Under the pieces are notes generated by a model that was given only the letters and a program-made list of their open reading frames with translations, was not told where the DNA came from and searched no databases. Position numbers and translations under genes: made by a program. 64,000 nt of DNA from Chitinophagaceae bacterium (GTDB lineage: Bacteria; Bacteroidota; Bacteroidia; Chitinophagales; Chitinophagaceae): NCBI GenBank assembly GCA_016720585.1, contig JADKKH010000002.1:372001-436000 (forward strand). Direction: 5' to 3'. Below are positions 1-9,123 of this stretch, piece after piece (position 1 is the first letter of the stretch; each line of letters begins with the position of its first letter).

Positions 1-30
1 AAAAAAGCCGCCATAAAGGGCGGCTTTTTT
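1..30. terminator. Bidirectional hairpin terminator
   Basis: A perfect 12-bp stem (AAAAAAGCCGCC with GGCGGCTTTTTT) surrounds an ATAAA loop. The T run on each strand lets it end transcription from both sides: the minus-strand AIM24-like gene and whatever gene lies left of the window. Confidence 0.85.
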
Positions 31-145
31 GTTCTGTAAAATAAACAGTATCAGAAAAATATTTTGATCTGTTAAAAAAGAGGTGGCAGGGAACCACCCT
101 TTATAAATTTATTCCTGTTCATGTATGATAGTTGCGACTTTAGAA

Positions 146-940
146 TCACCCCCTTCCATCCAGCAATCCTCCCAGGATACCCCCTTCTTCCTTACGGTGA
201 TAGGTTCCGTAAGCGACTATACGTCCCGCCAGCCGGCTAATCGGCAAAGATTGTATCCAGACTTTTCCCGGCCCCTGCAGTTTGGCAAAAAATAATCCTT
301 CACCGCCAAACATAACATTCTTGATACCCCGTACCATTTCAATTTCAAAGGAAATGGTTGGCATATACGCCACCAGGCACCCGGTATCTACTTTTAATAT
401 TTCACCGGCTTTTAATTCCTTTTCTATAATAAAACCACCTGCATGCATAAACGCCATGCCATCCCCTTCTATCTTTTCCATAATAAATCCTTCCCCACCA
501 AAAATGCCTACGCCCAATTTCCGTTGAAAATGAATTCCCACACTGACACCTTTGGCAGCACAGAGAAACGCATCTTTTTGTGCAATGATCGTTCCACCGA
601 GCTCCCGCAGATCCATAGGAATGATCTTGCCGGTGTAGGGTGCGGCAAAACTAATTTTTTTCTTCCCCTGTCCTTCATTGGTAAATGCGGTCATAAATAA
701 ACTTTCTCCTGTAAGTACTCTTTTACCGGCACTCATCAGTTTTCCCAGGAGACCAGTAGGCTGCTGTGCCGAGCCATCCCCAAAAATGGTCTGCATCTGA
801 ACGCCATCATCCATCATCATCATGGCACCGCTTTCGGCTATGGCTGTTTCAGAGGGGTCTAGTTCTATTTCTACAAATTGTAATTCTTCACCATAGATCT
901 TGTAATCAATCTCATGGTTATTACGGGTTGCGGTACTCAT
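146..940 (-). CDS. AIM24 / TIGR00266 family protein
   Basis: A 264-residue protein of the AIM24 (TIGR00266) family, whose biochemical role is unknown. The sequence is a glycine-rich all-beta pattern with repeated aromatic-hydrophobic strands, such as GGEGFIMEKIEGDG and HAGGFIIEKEL, typical of the family's double-stranded beta-helix-like fold. No signal peptide or membrane segment is visible, so it is probably cytoplasmic. It starts at the ATG encoding MSTATRNNHEIDYKIYGEEL and stands alone, divergent from the RAYT gene and followed by the hairpin at the left edge. The family call is secure; no function is proposed. Confidence 0.9.
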   Translation of the reverse strand: MSTATRNNHEIDYKIYGEELQFVEIELDPSETAIAESGAMMMMDDGVQMQTIFGDGSAQQPTGLLGKLMSAGKRVLTGESLFMTAFTNEGQGKKKISFAAPYTGKIIPMDLRELGGTIIAQKDAFLCAAKGVSVGIHFQRKLGVGIFGGEGFIMEKIEGDGMAFMHAGGFIIEKELKAGEILKVDTGCLVAYMPTISFEIEMVRGIKNVMFGGEGLFFAKLQGPGKVWIQSLPISRLAGRIVAYGTYHRKEEGGILGGLLDGRG

Positions 941-984
941 ATAGTTTTCTTTTAAATTTAAATAGTAAAGTTACCAAAGCTTTC

Positions 985-1032
985 AGAAAAGACACCTTTT
1001 AAAAAGGTTTTTTCCCTGAAAGTGTCTTCTCT
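985..1032. repeat. Left REP-like hairpin of the RAYT gene
   Basis: The arms AGAAAAGACAC (985-995) and GTGTCTTCTCT (1022-1032) pair with one mismatch, and an inner near-palindrome ACCTTTTAAAAAGGT lies at 994-1008. The same arm sequence recurs in the hairpin after the RAYT gene, so the two structures bracket the gene. Confidence 0.75.
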
Positions 1033-1051
1033 TTTTCTCATAAATTTAACC

Positions 1052-1708
1052 ATGCCTCTTGCAGAAAAATACCTGGCAGATTTAACAGAAGGTAACGTAT
1101 ATCACATATATAACCGGACTAATAACCGGGAATTATTATTCAGAAGTGATGAAAACCGTCGTTTCTTTCTTCAACGCTTTACTCATTATTTGTCGCCCTA
1201 TCTGGGAACATATTGCTGGTGCCTGTTACCCAATCACTTTCATTTTTTAATTGAGGTAAAGTCAGCTGAAGAAATAAAAAAATGGCTGCAACAATTTAAA
1301 ACACTAAAACCAACAGAGAAAATATATTTGGAAGAAAACGTATCTTCTGCCCTACTACTTGAAAAAGCCTTTCATCAGTTTTTTACGTCCTATTCTATGG
1401 CTTATAACAAAATGCATAAAAGAACCGGGAACCTTTTTCACCGGCCATTCAAAAGAATTGAAGTATCCCGGGATTCTTATTTTACCCAGGCTGTAGTTTA
1501 TATTCATGCCAATCCGAAAAAACATAAACTGGTTGATGATTTTACTAAATACCGATGGTCATCATGGCACTCTTTAATTTCTGAAGCATCTACACCTTTG
1601 ATGAGAAAGGAATTGATTGACTGGTTTGGGAGTAAAGAACAACTTATAAAAACGCACGTCGATTTGTCTCAATATTATTATGAAAGTGAAGTTGCAATTG
1701 AAGTTTAG
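1052..1708 (+). CDS. REP-associated tyrosine transposase (RAYT), Y1/IS200-like
   Basis: A 218-residue single-domain HUH enzyme of the Y1 transposase family. The metal-binding HxH motif is in LPNHFHFLIEV near residue 60, and the helix YFTQAVVYIHANPKKHKLV carries the conserved segment expected around the catalytic tyrosine. RAYTs are domesticated or semi-mobile IS200/IS605 relatives that act on REP palindromes. A GTG at 1022 would extend the protein by ten residues, but it lies inside the left hairpin, so the ATG at 1052 is preferred. The stop codon lies inside the right hairpin. There is no second ORF or accessory gene, as expected for a RAYT rather than a full insertion sequence. Confidence 0.88.
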   Translation: MPLAEKYLADLTEGNVYHIYNRTNNRELLFRSDENRRFFLQRFTHYLSPYLGTYCWCLLPNHFHFLIEVKSAEEIKKWLQQFKTLKPTEKIYLEENVSSALLLEKAFHQFFTSYSMAYNKMHKRTGNLFHRPFKRIEVSRDSYFTQAVVYIHANPKKHKLVDDFTKYRWSSWHSLISEASTPLMRKELIDWFGSKEQLIKTHVDLSQYYYESEVAIEV

Positions 1709-1744
1709 AGAAGTCACCTTTTTCGAAAAAGGTGTCTTCTCTAA
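1705..1744. repeat. Right REP-like hairpin of the RAYT gene
   Basis: A 40-nt palindrome centred on TTTCGAAA, with arms TTAGAGAAGTCACC and GGTGTCTTCTCTAA and a single T-T mismatch. It contains the RAYT stop codon and repeats the arm sequence of the left hairpin, as expected for REP substrates flanking their own transposase. Confidence 0.8.
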
Positions 1745-1746
1745 TG

Positions 1747-1776
1747 AAAAGCGGCCCCACCAAAGAGCCGCTTTTT
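1747..1776. terminator. Hairpin terminator between convergent genes
   Basis: AAAAGCGGC pairs with GCCGCTTTTT across an 11-nt loop. It sits between the convergent RAYT gene and the end of the RND operon and could serve both strands. Confidence 0.75.
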
Positions 1777-1815
1777 CTTTAACCACTAAACCAACTACCA
1801 GTATTATAACGCAGA

Positions 1816-4800
1816 TTATGCCTCCCGGGTTGCCGGTTTTAATTTACCCAACCAGATTTTTTTTCCCTGTATTCTTCTTACCAAAAACATAATACCAACA
1901 AATATGAAAAAGAATGGCCCTGCAAAACCAAGTAAGGCTATGAATTTGGTTCCGTAAAAAGCGGCCATCGGTCTTTTCAATCGCTCCGCAATCAGGTACA
2001 TACTCGGCACCATTACCAGGGTAAGGAAGAAAGAAAAAAGCAGTCCGAAAATGATCGTCCAGCTCAGCGGACCCCAGAAAACCACACTGTCACCTCCAAA
2101 GAAAATATTGGGGCGCAGGTGCTGGAACAACCCCACAAAATCAATATTAAATCCAATCGCCAGGGGCAGCAGACCTAAAATGGTGGCTACCGCGGTTAAT
2201 AATACCGGTATGATCCTGATCTTACCCGCCTGTATAGCAGCTTCTCTTGTCCGCATGCCCCTGCCCCGAAGTTCATCCGTAAATTCAATGATCAGGATAC
2301 CATTCTTTATTACAATACCGGCAAGGCCCACAATACCTACCAGTAACATGATGGTGGCAATCGTCATCCCGGTAATGGCATAACCCATCAATACGCCTAT
2401 TACAGAGAAGAATATCTCGGTTATGACAATGAACGGCTTACTCATTGAATTGAACTGCAGCACCAGTATCAAAAAGATAAGACCAATGGCAATGATAAAA
2501 GCGGTTCCTAAAAATGCCTGTGTTTCTTTTTCCTGCTCGCTCTGTCCGCTGAGCCGGATCGTAACATCAACAGGAATTTTAACCTGGCCCTTAAAATCGT
2601 TGATTTTCTGTTGTAACTCTTTGTTGATCGGACCAACCATAGTTGGATCCAGCACATTGCTCTGCAATTGTATCGTACGTCTTACATTTTTTCTTTTTAC
2701 ACCGCCGGTTGTATTGGTATAATCGATGGTGGCCACCGCACTGAGTGGAATGGATTTTACCTGCATCGTATTCATATCCATAAATGTGATACGCATATTT
2801 ATCAGGTCGGTAATATTCTTACGCATCAGATCATTATAACGCAGCTGAATTTTATATTCATCTTCCCCGTCTTTTATCTTACTCACTTCTTTTCCAAATA
2901 CAGCGGTACGTAATTCCATCCCCACCTGCCCGGTGCTGAGTCCTTCAAACATGGCCTTCTCCCGATCCACATTAATGGTGATCTCAGGATTGTTTAAATC
3001 AATATCAGCCTGCAGGTTCTCAATACCTTTTATACGGTTCGTGTCCAGGTAATTAAACAATTGTGTGGCAACAGAAGCAATGTTCTCAAAATTATCACCG
3101 ACCACTTCAATATTCACCGGGGGGTCGGTAGGCGGTCCGCCATCTTCCTGTGCCACTTCCACATTGGCCCCGGGAATACCCTGCACCGCTTCACGTATTG
3201 CATCTTTATAAGGCATGGTTTTTTTGCCATGCCTTTTTTCAAATGCCACAAATGAAATCTGGATACGACCCAGATTTGACTGAATACTCCGGTTATTATC
3301 TCTTGGATTGTTGGCGCTGACCGCTACATTAGAAATGATACTTTCTACAATGCTGCCAGGTACCCCGGGTTTTTCTTTATCTAAAACCTTCTCGACTCTT
3401 TTTTCAAGCACCCGGGTGATACTGTCCGTATATTTTACATCGGTACCCACCGGCAGTTTTACATATACAAACACCATGTTGGGATCGCCGCTCGGGAAAA
3501 AGGTTGATTTATTTCCCCGCACCATCAATAAGCCTGCAGAAAAAGCAAATAATCCAAACAGGGATATGAATGCATATATGGGTCGTCTTCCCACCAGTAT
3601 CCAACGCAATAATTTTTCATACTGGTTCATCAGCTTTGGCAATACGTTCTTCTGGAAACCATGAATCCAGTCATTCAGCACATATGCATTAAGCACCATT
3701 AATAGCGCCATCAACAATAAGAAATTGGCCAGTCCATGCATTCCCGGCAGGTGTAATAATATTCCTGCAACCCCAAAAACAATAAACCATTTATTTCTGA
3801 AAATAGCGCTCCTGGGCTTTTCATATTCTTTCCCTTCCGGTTTCATAAAACTTACCGCAAATACCGGGTTGAATATAAAGGCCACGATCAGGGATGCTGC
3901 CAGCGTAAGGATCAGCATCGTGGGCAGGTAAATCATGAACTTCCCAATCAATCCTTTCCAGAATAATAAAGGAAAGAACGGAGCTAATGTCGTTGCTGTA
4001 CCCGCCAATACCGGTATAAAGACCTCACCGGCCGCTTCCTTGGCACTCCGCACAATCGGTACTTTGCCATTATTATAAATACGGTGCGTATTTTCAATGA
4101 CCACAATGGCATCATCCACAATTATTCCCAACCCAAAAAGTAAGGCGAATAATACAATAAAATTGAGTGTAACACTTGTTCCGATAATACTATCGGCTAT
4201 CGGGAGAAATAAAAAGGCAACGAATACACTAAGCGGCACACTCAATGCCACAAAGAAGGCATTGGTAACCCCCATAAAGAACATCAGGATAATCAATACC
4301 AGGATAAACCCGATAATGATGGTATTAATTAATTCATTGAATGATGTTTTTGTTTGCCGGCTCTGGTCACCGGTAAATTCTACCCGCAAATCTTTTGGCA
4401 GTTCTTCACTTTTCTGCATCTCCGCAACCACAGCTTTTACTTTATCCGCACAGTTGATCAGGTTCTCTCCGGCTCTTTTTACAATGTTCAGGGTAACCAC
4501 ATTCTTACCATCCAAACGGGCATAGCTTTCTTTGTCTTTAATCGTATCCCTTAATTCGGCAATATCTCTCAGGTAAACAGAAGCTCCCTGTGCACTGCTA
4601 CGTACCACAATATTTTGCAGATCCAGGGCACTGGTAAACTGACCTTTCACTTTCAGGGTACGTTTCATATTACCCACTTCTATCAATCCACCGGTGATAT
4701 CGTTATTCTCACGGCTGATCGCATTTTCAATATCCATAAAACTCACCCGGGCTGCCGTCATTTTATAGGGATCCACATTTACCTGTATCTCTCTTTCGGG

Positions 4801-5379
4801 TGCGCCCACAATTTCTGCCCGCGTTACCTCCCCCAATTCTTCAAACTGGTCCTGCATTTTATCTGCATACACTTTCAGTTTCATCGCATCATAATCACCA
4901 CTGATGTTGACGAACATAATAGGCATTTCGCTGAAAGCAAATTCCTGCACATCGGGTTGTGATGTTAAATTATTGGGTAGATCTGTTTTGGCTTTGTCAA
5001 TCGCGTCTTTTACTTTTTGTTTTGCAAGCTCTGTTTTTACATCCGTATCAAATTCCACTACGATCAGACTGTAATCCGCCTGCGATGTACTCTGGATCTT
5101 ATTCACTTTAGCGCCGCTGATCCCTTTCAGTTGTTTTTCTATCGGCCGGGTCACGAGGTTCTCAATATCCTTGGGCGAATTACCTACATACACAGTGGCT
5201 ATAGAAATCGTAGGTACAACAATATCCGGAAACTGTTCCTTTGGCATACTGTTGAACTTCGTCATCCCATATAATGTAATAAGGATGGCAATAATATAAA
5301 TAGCCGTTTTATTATCAATGGCCCAGCTGGTGGGTCCAAACTGTTTAAACTTTTTGGTTACTCCTTCAAAAATTTTCAT
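1816..5379 (-). CDS. RND efflux pump permease, AcrB/HAE1-like
   Basis: A 1187-residue inner-membrane proton/drug antiporter of the RND superfamily that exports small molecules through the fusion protein and TolC encoded upstream in the same operon. It has the usual duplicated layout of a membrane helix, a large periplasmic loop and a helix bundle. The paired acidic residues of TM4, in GLGIIVDDAIVVIENTHR (D422, D423), are the proton-relay signature of the family. An additional hydrophobic stretch lies between the two halves around residues 530-570 and another at the extreme C-terminus, making it longer than E. coli AcrB (1049). Last gene of the operon; substrate unknown. Confidence 0.93.
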   Translation of the reverse strand: MKIFEGVTKKFKQFGPTSWAIDNKTAIYIIAILITLYGMTKFNSMPKEQFPDIVVPTISIATVYVGNSPKDIENLVTRPIEKQLKGISGAKVNKIQSTSQADYSLIVVEFDTDVKTELAKQKVKDAIDKAKTDLPNNLTSQPDVQEFAFSEMPIMFVNISGDYDAMKLKVYADKMQDQFEELGEVTRAEIVGAPEREIQVNVDPYKMTAARVSFMDIENAISRENNDITGGLIEVGNMKRTLKVKGQFTSALDLQNIVVRSSAQGASVYLRDIAELRDTIKDKESYARLDGKNVVTLNIVKRAGENLINCADKVKAVVAEMQKSEELPKDLRVEFTGDQSRQTKTSFNELINTIIIGFILVLIILMFFMGVTNAFFVALSVPLSVFVAFLFLPIADSIIGTSVTLNFIVLFALLFGLGIIVDDAIVVIENTHRIYNNGKVPIVRSAKEAAGEVFIPVLAGTATTLAPFFPLLFWKGLIGKFMIYLPTMLILTLAASLIVAFIFNPVFAVSFMKPEGKEYEKPRSAIFRNKWFIVFGVAGILLHLPGMHGLANFLLLMALLMVLNAYVLNDWIHGFQKNVLPKLMNQYEKLLRWILVGRRPIYAFISLFGLFAFSAGLLMVRGNKSTFFPSGDPNMVFVYVKLPVGTDVKYTDSITRVLEKRVEKVLDKEKPGVPGSIVESIISNVAVSANNPRDNNRSIQSNLGRIQISFVAFEKRHGKKTMPYKDAIREAVQGIPGANVEVAQEDGGPPTDPPVNIEVVGDNFENIASVATQLFNYLDTNRIKGIENLQADIDLNNPEITINVDREKAMFEGLSTGQVGMELRTAVFGKEVSKIKDGEDEYKIQLRYNDLMRKNITDLINMRITFMDMNTMQVKSIPLSAVATIDYTNTTGGVKRKNVRRTIQLQSNVLDPTMVGPINKELQQKINDFKGQVKIPVDVTIRLSGQSEQEKETQAFLGTAFIIAIGLIFLILVLQFNSMSKPFIVITEIFFSVIGVLMGYAITGMTIATIMLLVGIVGLAGIVIKNGILIIEFTDELRGRGMRTREAAIQAGKIRIIPVLLTAVATILGLLPLAIGFNIDFVGLFQHLRPNIFFGGDSVVFWGPLSWTIIFGLLFSFFLTLVMVPSMYLIAERLKRPMAAFYGTKFIALLGFAGPFFFIFVGIMFLVRRIQGKKIWLGKLKPATREA

Positions 5380-5697
5380 ATCACTATTTAAATGATGGTT
5401 ATGATTTTAATGATGTCGTATTATCCGACCTTACGTTATATTATTTATAAGTCTTTTAAATTTCAGTTTAACCAGCTTCAGTAACTATGTTCAGTCCCTA
5501 TTGCTATCGGGATTGCGATGCTCCGTTAATTTTTCTCTTCATTACTCAACATACCCACCCCGATTTCCTAAAGTGTAAAGTCACCTCTATTCACCCCTCC
5601 AGGGAGGGGATAAGTCCTAAAGCATTTCAACATCTTCAAATAAGCTGGCTTTGTGCGTTACGAAGCCCCTCCTTGGAGGGGTTTGGGGAGGCCGTTT
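5380..5697. repeat. Intergenic region with paired CCCCTCC/GGAGGGG hairpins
   Basis: This 318-nt gap separates the fusion-protein and pump genes and holds no gene. At 5594-5609 CCCCTCC-AG-GGAGGGG forms a hairpin. At 5666-5681 CCCCTCC-TT-GGAGGGG forms a second, followed by TTTGGGGAGGC, which in reverse is the GCCTCCCCAAA edge found at other copies in the window. A small CTATTGCTATCGGGATTG motif near 5500 resembles motifs at 28.9 and 41.5 kb. The whole looks like a small mobile repeat inserted within an operon. Confidence 0.7.
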
Positions 5698-6924
5698 TTA
5701 TTTCCCCGTTGTCACCACTTGCCCGTCATACACTGTTTGATAACCTTCTGTAATGATCAGTTCGCCACCGGTTAAGCCATTTTTTATTTCAATAAATCCA
5801 TTATACGCTTCTCCTGTAATCACTATTTTTTTACGTGCTACCATCCGATTGCTACCGGATTTATCAACGGCTTTTTCCATCACATAAACATATTTGCCTT
5901 TCTCGTCACTCTGTACCACATTTACCGGAACGGCAACGGCTCCCTTTGCTTCATAGTCAAGGATTTTCATCGTAGCGGTCTGGTTGGGTTTCAGCATCGG
6001 GTCTGAGGGTAGTTTTGCTTCAGTAATAAAAGATCTTTTGGTTAGATCAATAGAACCACCCACCATACTTATAACCGATTGATAAGGCGGCAAACCACTT
6101 CCGGAAATAACAACTTCCACTTTATCGCCTTTTTTAACCCGGGATATATAGTTCTCCGGAACATTCGTCACTATTTTCAGGTTATTGTTGTTCACGATAC
6201 GGATACCTAAGCCCGGCATAGCGGCAGTTTGAGGAGAAAAGAATTCCCCGACTTTTACGCTCATTTCATCAATCATGCCACTGATGCCTGCATATACATT
6301 CGACATATTAGCCTGTTCCTGTGCCATGGCCACTTGCGCCTGTGCAGCTCTTAACTGAGCAGCCAAAGCATCCACATCTGCTTTTGCATTGATCACCTGG
6401 ATTTCGGCACCGATATTTTGTTTCCACAAATTCTGGTAACGTTCATACACGGTTTCTGCCTGGGCCAGTCTTGCCTTTAGTACTCCAGTCTGTTGCTGTG
6501 CCGCGACAACAGATTGCCTTGCCATGGCATCATCTAATTTTAAGATCAATTGACCCTTGCTGACTTTCTGCCCGGCTTTAACATAAATGGCTTTCACCTG
6601 TCCGCCCGGACCTGAAGGAGCTACATAAGCCATTCCTTCTGCATCTATCTTACCCTGTAATTCTATAAAATGAGTAAAGTCACTTATGCGCAGCGTATCC
6701 ACAGACACTAATTTCTGCACCTGCTCTGCTGCATTTGGATCCGCTTTGGTCAGCTGGTCTTCCAGTTTGCGGATATCAGCTTCCAGGGCACTTTTCTCTT
6801 TCTTAAGTTTTTCCAGCTTTATCTTCATATCACCGATAGCGCCTTTTTTTTCTTTTGCACCTGTGCCACAACCGGAAATAATAATGGCGGAAGCGATTAT
6901 CCCAAAAACAAAAATCTTCTTCAT
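5698..6924 (-). CDS. RND efflux membrane fusion (periplasmic adaptor) lipoprotein
   Basis: A 408-residue HlyD/AcrA-type adaptor that links the pump to TolC across the periplasm. The N-terminus MKKIFVFGIIASAIIISGC is a lipoprotein signal with the lipobox ending at C19. A short coiled coil rich in K/E/L (residues about 30-60) then precedes the usual biotinyl-lipoyl half (GGQVKAIYVKAGQKVSKGQL), the Ala/Gln-rich helical hairpin (about 130-210) and beta-barrel domains. The extra coiled coil before the lipoyl half is uncommon in AcrA-like proteins. It follows tolC and precedes the pump gene after a 318-nt repeat-bearing gap. Confidence 0.92.
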   Translation of the reverse strand: MKKIFVFGIIASAIIISGCGTGAKEKKGAIGDMKIKLEKLKKEKSALEADIRKLEDQLTKADPNAAEQVQKLVSVDTLRISDFTHFIELQGKIDAEGMAYVAPSGPGGQVKAIYVKAGQKVSKGQLILKLDDAMARQSVVAAQQQTGVLKARLAQAETVYERYQNLWKQNIGAEIQVINAKADVDALAAQLRAAQAQVAMAQEQANMSNVYAGISGMIDEMSVKVGEFFSPQTAAMPGLGIRIVNNNNLKIVTNVPENYISRVKKGDKVEVVISGSGLPPYQSVISMVGGSIDLTKRSFITEAKLPSDPMLKPNQTATMKILDYEAKGAVAVPVNVVQSDEKGKYVYVMEKAVDKSGSNRMVARKKIVITGEAYNGFIEIKNGLTGGELIITEGYQTVYDGQVVTTGK

Positions 6925-6952
6925 GTTTATTTTATTAATAGTGTTGATTGAT

Positions 6953-8362
6953 TTATAATTTTCCCAGGGCTTTTAAGTAACTCACTTTGGCAATAACAGC
7001 ATCATATAAAGCTTTGAAATAATTAGACTGCGCCTGCTGGAGGTCCGTGTCAGACCTGAGTATTGAAAAACTGGAACCGGTACCCACTTCATATTTTTTC
7101 TTTTCAGAGTTATAAATCTTTTCCGCCAGTTTCATATTATCTTCCTGCATATCCATCGTCAGGATGGCATTCACCAGGTTATTTTTGGCCACAGTTTTTT
7201 CCAGGTCAATCCCTTTTTTGGTCTGGTCGATGGTGTTTTCGATTTTTTCCAGTGCAAATCGTGATTGCTGAATTTTATATTTCTTTTGCAATCCGTCAAA
7301 AAGGGAGACGTTGACACTGATCCCCACCTGGTTGGTATTGTACCAGAACCAGGGACTGGTGTTTGCGTTCATAGATGCAGAATTGCGTTGCCCGGTCTCC
7401 TGAAAACTATAAAAAGCGGCTACCGTGGGATAATAGGAAAGCTTGTAACGCCTGATATCAAATCCCTGTAACTGTTTTGCCTTGTTAAGTAATTTTATTT
7501 CGTTGCGGTTATCGTATGAAAAATTTTCCTCCAGGATCCCGTCCTTTATTTGCATCGTGGTTAAATTATCTTTCAGTACCAGGGTATCAGCCTGGGCCAG
7601 TCCTAATGTCATTTTTAAGACCGCATAGCCAATGGCGATCCCGTTTTTTAATTGATTTTCGACTGCTTGGGTATTGTTAAGGGAAACTGTGGCTTTGTCA
7701 ATATCTAACTTTTCTACAAACCCGTTTTGATACATGATATCCATATCATGCGATAATTGCTGAAGCCGTTTTAGGCTTTCCTGAACAAAGACCAATTGTT
7801 TCTCACCGATCAATGCTGCATAATAATTTTTATAAACAGCTTCCCGCACTTTGTCCTCGGCCACTTTTATTTGTAATTCACCGGATTCCAGCAAAGACCT
7901 TCTTGCCTCAAGCCCTACAAACACCTGGGGTTCGAATAATAACTGTTGCACCGTTGCCCCCATCTGCAGATTATAGGGAGAAAAAAAGGAAAAATTCCGT
8001 ACTTTAAATTCCCCACCACTGGTTATCGTATTGCCGCTACCGTCTTTTACACCTTCCTTTTTTAATACATCATAAATAGATGTTTCCGTTGCATCCGGAA
8101 ATTGTATCAGCGGCAACGTCAGGTAATGATTGCCCTGTATCGAAGCCGATACCTGTGGCAAGGCCAGTCCTATTATTTCTTTGTTTCGGGCTTCCGCAAT
8201 CCGGTAATCCAGTTTTGCATTTTTAAGTTCTGTGACATTTTTAAAAGCAATATCTACCGCTTCTTTGGCCGTGATGGTGTACAACTGCTGTGCTTTAACG
8301 GTGGTCGCAGATAAAGCCATAAACAATAACAGTACCCATAGATTATTTCCTGCTTTCCTCAT
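6953..8362 (-). CDS. TolC family outer-membrane efflux protein
   Basis: A 469-residue outer-membrane channel. The N-terminal signal peptide MRKAGNNLWVLLLFMALSATT ends near the VKAQ site, and two OEP repeats follow. Each repeat is long amphipathic helix broken by strand segments (for example the helices around residues 165-250 and 370-465), as in the TolC alpha-barrel. The gene overlaps the 3' end of the TetR-type regulator by about 20 nt and lies just upstream of the adaptor and pump genes, so the four form one operon. Confidence 0.92.
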   Translation of the reverse strand: MRKAGNNLWVLLLFMALSATTVKAQQLYTITAKEAVDIAFKNVTELKNAKLDYRIAEARNKEIIGLALPQVSASIQGNHYLTLPLIQFPDATETSIYDVLKKEGVKDGSGNTITSGGEFKVRNFSFFSPYNLQMGATVQQLLFEPQVFVGLEARRSLLESGELQIKVAEDKVREAVYKNYYAALIGEKQLVFVQESLKRLQQLSHDMDIMYQNGFVEKLDIDKATVSLNNTQAVENQLKNGIAIGYAVLKMTLGLAQADTLVLKDNLTTMQIKDGILEENFSYDNRNEIKLLNKAKQLQGFDIRRYKLSYYPTVAAFYSFQETGQRNSASMNANTSPWFWYNTNQVGISVNVSLFDGLQKKYKIQQSRFALEKIENTIDQTKKGIDLEKTVAKNNLVNAILTMDMQEDNMKLAEKIYNSEKKKYEVGTGSSFSILRSDTDLQQAQSNYFKALYDAVIAKVSYLKALGKL

Positions 8363-8981
8363 ATGTTATTTTTTTTTGTCGTTGTTCATTGTATTTTAAA
8401 ATAAGTTTATGCCCTTTCAGAGTAGATAATCCATAGAGATAATGTTCGATGATCTCCCGGGTTACTTCGGCAAGATTGTATTTTCTCGGGGGGAAAATAT
8501 CCATATTAAATGCCAGCATCATGGATTCCAGCCTGAATTTGGAGAGTACATCGGTGTTAATCTCCGGCCGGAAGAGCTCCTCTTTTATGCCCCGCTCTAT
8601 GTTTTTATGAATGACCTCAAATAAAAAATCATTTTTATATTTTAGAAATTTCTGAAAAGATTCAAAATAAAATTTCTGCAGGTCGTAGAGCACCATCGGA
8701 TTCATGTTCCGGAATTGCTCTACAATTTGTTCCATTGTAAGAAATATTTCTTCCACCGCGTCTTTTGATCGGTCGAAACAGCTCAAACAGTCCTGCTGGC
8801 CCCGGGCAACCTCATCCACCAGCACCGCATCCACCAGTTCATCTTTATCAACAAAATACTGGTACAGGGTTTTTTTACTCATGCCCAATTGTAACGCAAT
8901 GTCATCCATGGATACGGACCGGATGCCGTACCGCATAAACATTTCGTGGGTCTTTTGTTGTATCCTGTCTTTTATCTCCAT
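8343..8981 (-). CDS. TetR/AcrR family transcriptional regulator
   Basis: A 212-residue regulator. Residues 1-55 hold the TetR helix-turn-helix (SMDDIALQLGMSKKTLYQYF), and the rest is an all-helical ligand-binding and dimerisation domain. It is the first gene of the efflux operon, so it probably represses its own promoter upstream of 8981 and is released by a pump substrate or related ligand; this is inferred from position and family. The short gap to the divergent DUF502 gene (8982-9123) would carry the operator. Confidence 0.9.
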   Translation of the reverse strand: MEIKDRIQQKTHEMFMRYGIRSVSMDDIALQLGMSKKTLYQYFVDKDELVDAVLVDEVARGQQDCLSCFDRSKDAVEEIFLTMEQIVEQFRNMNPMVLYDLQKFYFESFQKFLKYKNDFLFEVIHKNIERGIKEELFRPEINTDVLSKFRLESMMLAFNMDIFPPRKYNLAEVTREIIEHYLYGLSTLKGHKLILKYNEQRQKKITYEESRK

Positions 8982-9123
8982 AATTCTGTAAATGGGGGTA
9001 CAAAACTATGGAAACTTTTTTTGTAACCAAAGTTTCCACCCCCTTTTTTTTACCGTTCACCGAATTTTTACCACTGAAAGAGGCGTATTTTTTATGCTAC
9101 CTTAGCCTTTAATTTTTCCGGAA

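Noticed and set aside
1022..1051. GTG start for the RAYT gene
   Set aside because: It falls inside the left hairpin and the added residues do not match the family; ATG at 1052 is better.
4097..4525. 142-codon frame opposite the RND pump
   Set aside because: Lies wholly within the conserved pump gene; shadow frame.
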